Below are positions 57,401 through 64,000 of a stretch of 64,000 nt of DNA, one piece after another. This stretch comes from Eucalyptus grandis (taxonomy: Eukaryota > Streptophyta > Magnoliopsida > Myrtales > Myrtaceae). The position numbers and the translations under genes are program-made. The stretch covers positions 12,467,001 through 12,531,000 of the forward strand of contig NC_052622.1 in assembly GCF_016545825.1 (NCBI RefSeq), in the 5' to 3' direction. Positions within the stretch are counted from its first letter, which is position 1; every line of letters starts with the position of its first letter. The notes under the pieces are model-generated. The model saw nothing but the letters and a program-made list of their open reading frames with translations, made no database searches and had not been told where the DNA came from.

Positions 57401-57960
57401 CTCTGTCTCGTCTCCTCTATTACGGCCACGGTGTCCGCGACCCGGCGACAACTAGGGTTGCAACCACACAGTCATCATGACCCAGCATAAAAGGACGCCC
57501 GTTAGGCCAGTTCTTCTCCTTGTCCTCAAACAGAGGAAGGCCAGCTCTGTCGGGTTGCGACGCTCAGATTCCACCTAGCCTTGAGTGACATCAGATTCGG
57601 AATCCCTGAGGACAACAAGGTTGAGCCCAGGCCAGGCCACATTGAATCTAGCATTTGAGCTCAAGCTCGACCATGATGCATGGGGTAGAGAGTGGGGGAC
57701 TCTACAACGACGGTGGGAGTTTGGGGAAGAGCCTATGACAATAGTGGTATCATCGCAAGCTGCAGGCTAGCAACGTCAGCGTGGCGGCAGAGAGGCTTAG
57801 TTGGAGGTGCGGCCGTGGCCGGTTGCTAGGTCGTCATGCGGTGGAAGGAGGCATCATAACATGAGAAAAGAGGGAAAAAAAATTGAAAGGGGAAAAGGAA
57901 GAAAACAACCATTGATTTAAATCGTCCAATTTCCTTCTCGCTGATGCGTCCCAATCTGAA
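54430..57960. repeat. tandemly arranged dispersed repeat modules with GC-rich tails
   Basis: Copies of the 29.6-30.9 kb module occupy about 54430-55420, 56040-56460 and 56890-57640. A copy of the array module sits at about 55480-55960. Each GC-rich tail runs CACCTCTACCACTAATGC, GTCAAGCCTTCTC(C/G)TGTAG or a close variant, TCGTGCC(C)TCTCTATCTTG and GGTC(A/G)TGACCTTGC. Open frames in the tails differ between copies and carry different stops. No gene is supported, but the tail may derive from a captured gene. Confidence 0.55.
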
Positions 57961-58156
57961 GAGGGTGAGTATACCTAACAACACAGAATACTAAATTGAG
58001 AGAATCCCTATCCTAAATAAAATATACTCACCCTCCAATGACACCATCTGGTACAGGTGAAATGGTACACACCATGGAACCGGTTAATAACTTAATAGAA
58101 TGTGTTGCTTAATACCTTTTTCATAATTCACAAAATTCATCAAACGGTCATCTTAT

Positions 58157-58930
58157 GTGCTTTGCAATGCTAGAGGCCCTGGTTTTCAGAAAATAGGGAA
58201 AGAAAAAATGGAGTTAGATATGGAGGCTGAATTGCGCGTAGGACAACTGATGCGACATGGGAATAAAAAAGTGTGGCTGGACTTCAAATATGAAAGACTA
58301 CAATTTTTTTGCTTCTCTTATGGCAAGATAGGCCATTATGCGACTTATTGTAAAGACATACCTTATGAGGAGGAGAAATTCACAACTGAATTGGGAGGCT
58401 GCTTTGGAGGCTAGTTGAAAGCAGAAACCTCTGACCATAGCCCATTCTGGAAAGTATTCTATGATGAAGTTTCACCAACACAAAATGAAGAAGAGGTTGT
58501 TCCTGAAACCCCTATACAACCAGGCCAAGCTGAGATTAGGGAAGAAAACCAGCACCTTCCACTTATTAACAACTAGAATCTGCAGCAAGGAAGTATGGAC
58601 CAGATGCTAATGGATCATTATTCTCACACCACAAATGAGATAATGATGCAAAACTCAGGGAAAAGAATGCTTCTACTCACTGGTCCGGAGCACAACAACA
58701 ATTCTAACCTCCAGACATCTACTTCAATCAGCCTCAAAAAGAAAACCAATATGCAACCAAAAATCCCCTCTTTCAAGAAACAAAGGAAAACCCATGTGCA
58801 AGCAATACTAACCCCAGCACAGGATTGGTTGGATGAAACTCAGCTCCTTGACACACCCATACAGATGACTAAAGAAGTTGAAGCACGGGCTGTGGTGGCT
58901 AGCCCTAATAAGCCACCAAATGACCCATGA
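58157..58930 (+). pseudogene. LINE ORF1 remnant with CCHC zinc knuckle
   Basis: It reads WLDFKYERLQFFCFSYGKIG then HYATYC, the zf-CCHC_4 knuckle, here with tyrosine in place of the second cysteine (CFSYGKIGH). MEAELRVG precedes it directly, so a segment is missing. A stop at 58414 separates it from a glutamine/asparagine-rich stretch (58595-58930) before the endonuclease start. Confidence 0.8.
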
Positions 58931-59946
58931 ATATACTGAGTTGGAACTATCAAGGGTTGGGCACACCCTTGACAGTTCGAGAGTTGAGAGCCTTAACGGC
59001 TCAATATAGGCCCTGTTTGGTTTTTATTATGGAAACAAAAAATAAGACTGAGTTTGTGCAAAGAATCAAAAGAAGACTCCAATTCCAAAGGTGTGTAGTA
59101 TTGGATCCTGTGGGTACGGCGGGAGGATTAGCCCTTATGTGGGATGATCGGATTTCAGTGGATATTGACACAATGACTGAAAACTTTGTGAATTTAAAGT
59201 GTGAAGAAGGGATTTCGGGTAAAACAATGCGTATCACCTTTGTTCATGCTCCATATACCTACTCCAAAAGGCTACAACTTTGGGAGAACTTAAAACAAAT
59301 CAGCTCCTCAAATACTTTGCCATGGGTGTGCTTGGGGGATTTTAATGAAGTGCAGTTCCATTGGGAAAAAGTGGGGAAGAGGCTGGTTGAAAATTTCAGA
59401 ATGAGTGCTTTTCGGGATTACTTGGATGCATGCTCTTTCATGGACATAGACAGTAAGGGATGTGCTTTTACCTGGGCTAACAACAAAGATGGGGAAGAAT
59501 ATGTGAAAGAAAGACTAGATAGGGTATTGTGCACGATCGAATGGAGATTAATGTACCATGAAGCTGAGGCTTTTGCCCTACCTGCAGTAGGGTCAGATCA
59601 TAGCCCTCTTATATTGTCTCTTCAAACAACTCAAGTTAGAAGAAAACGAAACTTTAAATTTGAGGCATTTTGGCTTTCGAATGCTGAATGTAGGGAAGTG
59701 GTGTTGGAATCGTGGCATGTGCTGAATCATAATCAAACAAATCTTGCTGAAAAACTTTCTGCTGTTAAGAACGCTCTATCCAAATGGAGTAAAGAGACAT
59801 TTGTGAATGAGAAAAAGAGAATTCGAGTGCTGAAGAAGGTGCTTGAGTGTCAAACAAATCATATTTCAAGTTCTTTCACCAAGGCACAATTTCAAAAGAT
59901 ACAGGGAGAAATTGATGAACTAGGGAGGCAAGAAGAGATGTATTGA
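58927..59946 (+). pseudogene. LINE endonuclease (EEP fold)
   Basis: It starts MNILSWNYQGLG (family form NILSWNCRGLG) and overlaps the previous frame by an ATGA. The active-site stretches METK, CLGDFNEV and GSDHSPL are all present, giving the catalytic Glu, Asp-Asn and Asp-His. The frame runs 339 codons to TGA at 59944, where the link to the reverse transcriptase (SRIEWLRWGDQNTKYFH) is shifted. Confidence 0.9.
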
Positions 59947-59966
59947 GGGTTAAGATCTAGAATTGA

Positions 59967-62273
59967 GTGGCTGAGATGAGGAGATGGGGAGATCAGAATA
60001 CCAAATACTTTCATGCGACAACTATCCAAAGAAGACAGAGAAACCGGATTTCTATGCTGCAAACTGAAGAAAATACATGGCTAGTTGAGCCAAATCAGTT
60101 AAAAGAACATACCGTGCAGTTTTTCAGGAAGTTATACCAGTCATATGGTCCCCGGAACTTCGCCCCAGTGGTAGAGCAAATATCTACAGCAGTGACAAAT
60201 GATATGAATAGAAGTCTAATTACTGAAGTTACTATAGAAGAAATTACTAAAGCAGCATTTGAACTAGGCGCAACTAAAGCTCCAGGACCAGATGGTCTTA
60301 GTGGTTTGTTCTATCAGCATCATTGGGAAGACATCAAAGGGGACATATTCAAGGAGGTCAAGAACTTTATGACCACTGGTTCCCTCTCAACAGAACTCAA
60401 CAAAACACATATCTCCCTCATTTCGAAGATTCCAAACCCAGAAAGACTGGACCAATATCGTCCCATCAGTTTATGCAATTTTGCATACAAAATTATCTCA
60501 AAAGTGCTGGTAAACAGACTCAAACTCATACTATCAGAAATTATAGCACCAGAACAAAGCGCATTTGTGGGCGGGAGACAAATCCAAGATAACATTTTTA
60601 TTGTTCATGAAGTACTTCATCAGATTCGAATCAGGAGCAGGAAATAGAAATTCCAGGCTGTTCTCAAACTAGATATGAAGAAGGCCTATGATCGTGTGGA
60701 ATGGGATTTTTCAGAGGCATGCCTGCTAAAGACTGGATTTGATGAAAAATGGGTGGGATGGATAATGAAGTGTGTTACTATGGTCACATTTAGTGTTCAA
60801 TTTAATGGAGAACCCCTGCAATTCTTCCAACCCTCAAGAGGACTCAGGCAAGGGGATCATTTATCTCCTTATCTCTTTATTATTGTGGCTAATGTATTAT
60901 CTTTATTGATGAAGCAAGTTGTGGAAGATGGGAGTGTTAAAGGAATTAGACTAAACCAAAGTTGTCCTACCTTATCTCACCTATTATTTGATGATAATTC
61001 CATTTTCTTCTTAAATGGCACTATTTTAGAATGTCAAAATCTTGCCATGATCCTCAATCAATATTGTTTCGCAGCTAGACAGGAGATTAATTTAAATAAG
61101 TTGGGGATCTTTTTCAGCAAGGGATGCCCTCAAACATTAAAAGATAATATGGCAAGAGTATTGAGAGTACCTATTATTGATAAAACAGGGAAATATTTGG
61201 GTATTCCTTTTGATTGGGGAGCATCCAAAAAACAAATGTTTGCATGGGTACTTGGGAGAATTAGTGCCAAACTAGAAAGCTGGAAGGAAAAATTACAATC
61301 CAAGGCTGGAAAAGAAGTCCTGCTGAAAACGGTAGTACAAGCCCTACCACAGTTTGCAATGTCGGTATTTAAAATCCCGGTATCTATATGTAAGGCTATT
61401 GAACTGAAAATTGCAGCCTTCTGGTGGAAGAGTAATGAAAAGAAGGAAGGTATTCATTGGAGGAAATGGGAGCTATTGAAAACTAGAAAAGACATAGGTG
61501 GAATGGGGTTTAGAGACATTGGGTTTAGAGACATTCTCTCATTTAATAAGGCAATGTTAGGGAAGCAGGTTTGGAGGTTGGGACAACAGCCCTCTTCTCT
61601 TTGGAGTTCACTGTTTAAAGGGCTATATTATCCTCATACAGATTTTTGGCATGCAGCAAAGGGTCTTCGACTTTCATGGGGATGGAGAAGCTTGATTTTA
61701 GGAAGGGATTCAATTGCACCGCAAGTAATGTGGCAGGTTGGAGATGGATCTAGGATAAAAATACAGGAAGATAAATGGTTGCAACGAGGAATCATTGAGG
61801 GACCAGTAAATGCAAATGAACCATCCTTGGTTTCAGAACTCATCAATAAAGAACAAGGAATATGGAAAGAAACGACAATAGCAGCACACTTTGGGGACAG
61901 CCCAGTTGAAGAAATCCTAACCATTCCAATCAAGCCTCAAACAAAAACAGATAAGATGGTATGGACTGGAACTCAGGCATGCAAGTATACAATCAAAAGT
62001 GGGTATAATCACATCAAGGAGGACACAGAACAATGTCAGACAAATCATGCCACAACGTCATTGCAGACTCCCCCCGCACTCTGGACAGACATTTGGAAGC
62101 TACACACTCCTTCTAAGGTTAAAAACTTTATGTGGTGCTTATGTCAAAATGCTTTACCGACGAAGGACAATTTGTTTAGAAGGAACATATTACCTGATCC
62201 AATATGTCCTCTATGCAATCATGAAAGAGAGACGGTGGAACATCTCTTCTTATTGTGTCCGTGGACAAGATAG
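59967..62273 (+). pseudogene. LINE reverse transcriptase and zf-RVT
   Basis: Two parts in one frame are split by a TAG at 60645. The first has RRWGDQNTKYFHATTIQRRQ, KAPGPDGLSGLFYQHHW and YRPISLCNFAYKIISKVL. The second has DMKKAYDRVEWDF and GLRQGDHLSPYLF, then HLLFDDNSIFF where the family has F-A-D-D-S, so the catalytic motif is altered. WKLHTPSKVKNFMWCLCQNA and CPLCNHERETVEHLFLLCPW form the zinc-binding zf-RVT end, which stops at 62271 before the normal joint to RNase H. Confidence 0.9.
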
Positions 62274-62978
62274 GTATGGAGCGATCCTGTGATGAACATC
62301 AAAATCTTAAGGCAAGGCTTGACAAGAATAGAAGATTGGTTTTGCAGACTCAAAGAAAAGGCTACTTACTCTCCAAACTTGCACTTGGTAGCTGTTGTGT
62401 TGTGGTCTATATGGAAGGCGTGAAATCAAGCTATTTTTCGGGGTAGAGAACCCGAGGGATCGACCATCATAGAATCTACACAAGCAACATTGAACAGTTA
62501 TCAAAGATGGACTCCACGGATGAGTGGCCATCAAGCAGGAGTAGGTAATGAAGCTCAAAATAGAGTAGATACAACAGAGCAAAATGAGCAGATCAGTGAG
62601 CTAAAACATAGGCATGGAGTGTTGGGTCGAGAGCAACGGGCTGTAAATAATGAGCGGGGACTCATAGTAGTGAATGAACAGGCAAGCAGAGAGGATGACT
62701 TGAGAACAGACCTGCGATTTCAACTCAGCGGCGCACGAAGTGGGCGAAATAGATAGCCTTATGCAGAGGAGGCTGTTAGATGTTACAGCAGAACCGGATC
62801 TGGTGCAGGGCCCTCTTCGCTAAGAACCTCAACCACGCAATACAATGAGGGAGATGAGGACAGAACAGAGAGATCTGCATACTGGAGATCAAGTGCAGAG
62901 CCAAGACCTTCAAACCGAGGGAAAGGCGCCACCGAGGAAGACAAATCGGAGAACCAACCAGCTGAGCTGCGCCTTCGA

Positions 62979-63638
62979 ATGAGAGGCGAGCGGGGACAGG
63001 AGCTCCATGAGGGGGACACCGAAGAAGGAAGAAGTGCGGAACCCAGATCCCGGAACACTTGCTGCGGTGCTGGTTGGAAGACCCACGAAAATCCCAGATC
63101 TGAAACCCACGAAATCCAAACACCTCAGCCATGGATTCCACCACACAAAGGAGTCTTGAAGATCAATCTGGATGGAACGTACGAACCTGGGATGTTGGGG
63201 AACTCCATTGCTTGCGTGTGCAGAGACTCGGGAGGCAGGCTACTTGAAAGAATCGCTATAGTGATCAAAGCTTCCTCTCCACTTATGGCCGAAACCCTAG
63301 CTTTATGGGAAGCCATTGACTTTTTTTACCCCAAAAGACACGAATCCATTATCTTTGAGTCAGACAGTTCACCACTTGTCCAAGCCGTGAATAGTTCGAA
63401 TCAATTCAGTTGGGAAATTCAACATATTATCAGCAAATGCAAGGAAAAGCTATGGGCCTTCACACATTTCCATATAGCCCATTGCTATAGAGAGGCTAAC
63501 ATGGTTGCAGATTGGGTTGCTAAAACCCATAAAAAAAATCACCTACCTTGGAATTGGGTCTCATCCCCTCCCCAAACTTTATTAGACTTATTATGTAATG
63601 ATGCCCCTTTACTGGGCCTCTCTTATTTACGTACTTAA
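62979..63638 (+). pseudogene. LINE-associated RNase H (RVT_3) domain
   Basis: It reads LKINLDGTYEPGMLGNSIAC, AETLALWEAIDFF, ESDSSPLVQAVNS and AHCYREANMVADWVAK. The catalytic order D, E, D, D of RNase H is kept (NLDG, AETLAL, ESDS, NMVADW), and the frame is open to TAA at 63636. Between it and the reverse transcriptase, 62275-62975 is out of frame and partly degenerate. Confidence 0.88.
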
Positions 63639-63669
63639 TGAAATTGACGCATTTCAGTTAAAAAAAAAA

Positions 63670-64000
63670 TTGATTGTCTAAATGATAAGTATGAAGGGAA
63701 TATCGTCATCTTATATGTTATGTAACTGGAGTCATAATAGGTAAAGTATAAACGAAATGGTCTTAATAAGTAAAAATCGTATGCTAGCGAGCCCCATAAG
63801 CCAGCTATGTGCAAGCATTCCAATTTATGGGGGTGTGTGTATGTGTCTGTATATATACACACGATTGGTGAAGGAAGCGATGCCATTTCACTAGACCATT
63901 GCGCCACGAAAATATAGCTGTACAAAAATATGTCTAGCTAACATGACATGTGACATACAATTAAATAAACCTAATATATAAATTATATGTCACACGACAT
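63670..64000. other. AT-rich flank after the LINE
   Basis: It contains GTGTGTGTATGTGTCTGTATATATACACAC at 63832-63861, a short near-palindromic simple tract. Nothing else is recognised. Confidence 0.5.

Larger units (their letters stand above)
58140..63669 (+). mobile_element. L1-type LINE, nearly full length, inactivated
   Basis: In order there are a zinc-knuckle ORF1 remnant, an apurinic endonuclease, a reverse transcriptase, a zf-RVT domain and a C-terminal RNase H, followed by a nine- to ten-base A run at 63660. This is the arrangement of plant L1 elements. Stops and shifts interrupt it at about 59944, 60645 and 62273. The N-terminal DUF4283 part of ORF1 is deleted, so the 5' end is uncertain. 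No target duplication could be fixed by eye. Confidence 0.9.

Overview
This is a transposon-rich stretch of plant nuclear DNA. The evidence is spliced genes with GT-AG introns, plant-specific families (ACD6-like ankyrin/PGG proteins, a plant RNA-dependent RNA polymerase of the RDR3/4/5 type, kinesin-14, GT61), a Ty1-copia element primed by initiator tRNA-Met, and an L1-type LINE with an RNase H domain. The families fit a eudicot. A woody eudicot such as a member of Myrtaceae is only a guess.

Region by region. 0-9.6 kb: two copies of a ~600 bp bZIP60-like 5' gene block lie in inverted orientation at the two ends (29-615 on +, 8449-9042 on -). Between them are decayed RDR exons joined to the C-terminal half of a GT61 glycosyltransferase (+ strand) and a broken kinesin-14 (- strand). 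A GC-rich minisatellite and a perfect 12-bp palindrome with UPRE-like cores lie beyond the right arm. 9.7-13.6 kb: unassigned DNA, a MAK16 pseudogene (- strand) and a PIF/Harbinger-like element. 13.6-16.2 kb: a block homologous to the upstream region of a distant ankyrin gene, split by a GC-cored element. 17.3-19.9 kb: the one gene that looks intact, a four-exon ankyrin/PGG gene of about 597 residues. 20-32.9 kb: gene-poor DNA with TRIM-like and SINE-like remnants, a three-unit tandem array (22.2-28.7 kb) and several non-autonomous DNA transposons. 32.9-41.3 kb: a clathrin light chain pseudogene spread apart by two MITE-like elements and a complete-length copia element (35330-40771, 206-bp LTRs, CTTTA target duplication). 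41.9-48.2 kb: another PIF-like element and two ankyrin/PGG pseudogenes. 48.2-58 kb: an (AAT)n tract, more dispersed copies of the 22-30 kb repeat modules, and a Mutator-like element with ~200-bp TIRs. 58.1-63.7 kb: a nearly full-length but inactivated LINE.

The window does not show genes working together as a pathway. It is a graveyard of duplicated gene fragments and nested elements around one plausible live gene. The local duplicates are useful because several insertions can be compared with an empty sister copy in the same window. I did not find a convincing new molecular system. The most unusual items are the RDR/GT61 fusion, the inverted bZIP60-like block with its palindromic UPRE-like site, and unrelated TIR elements that all carry similar GGCGAG-rich cores.
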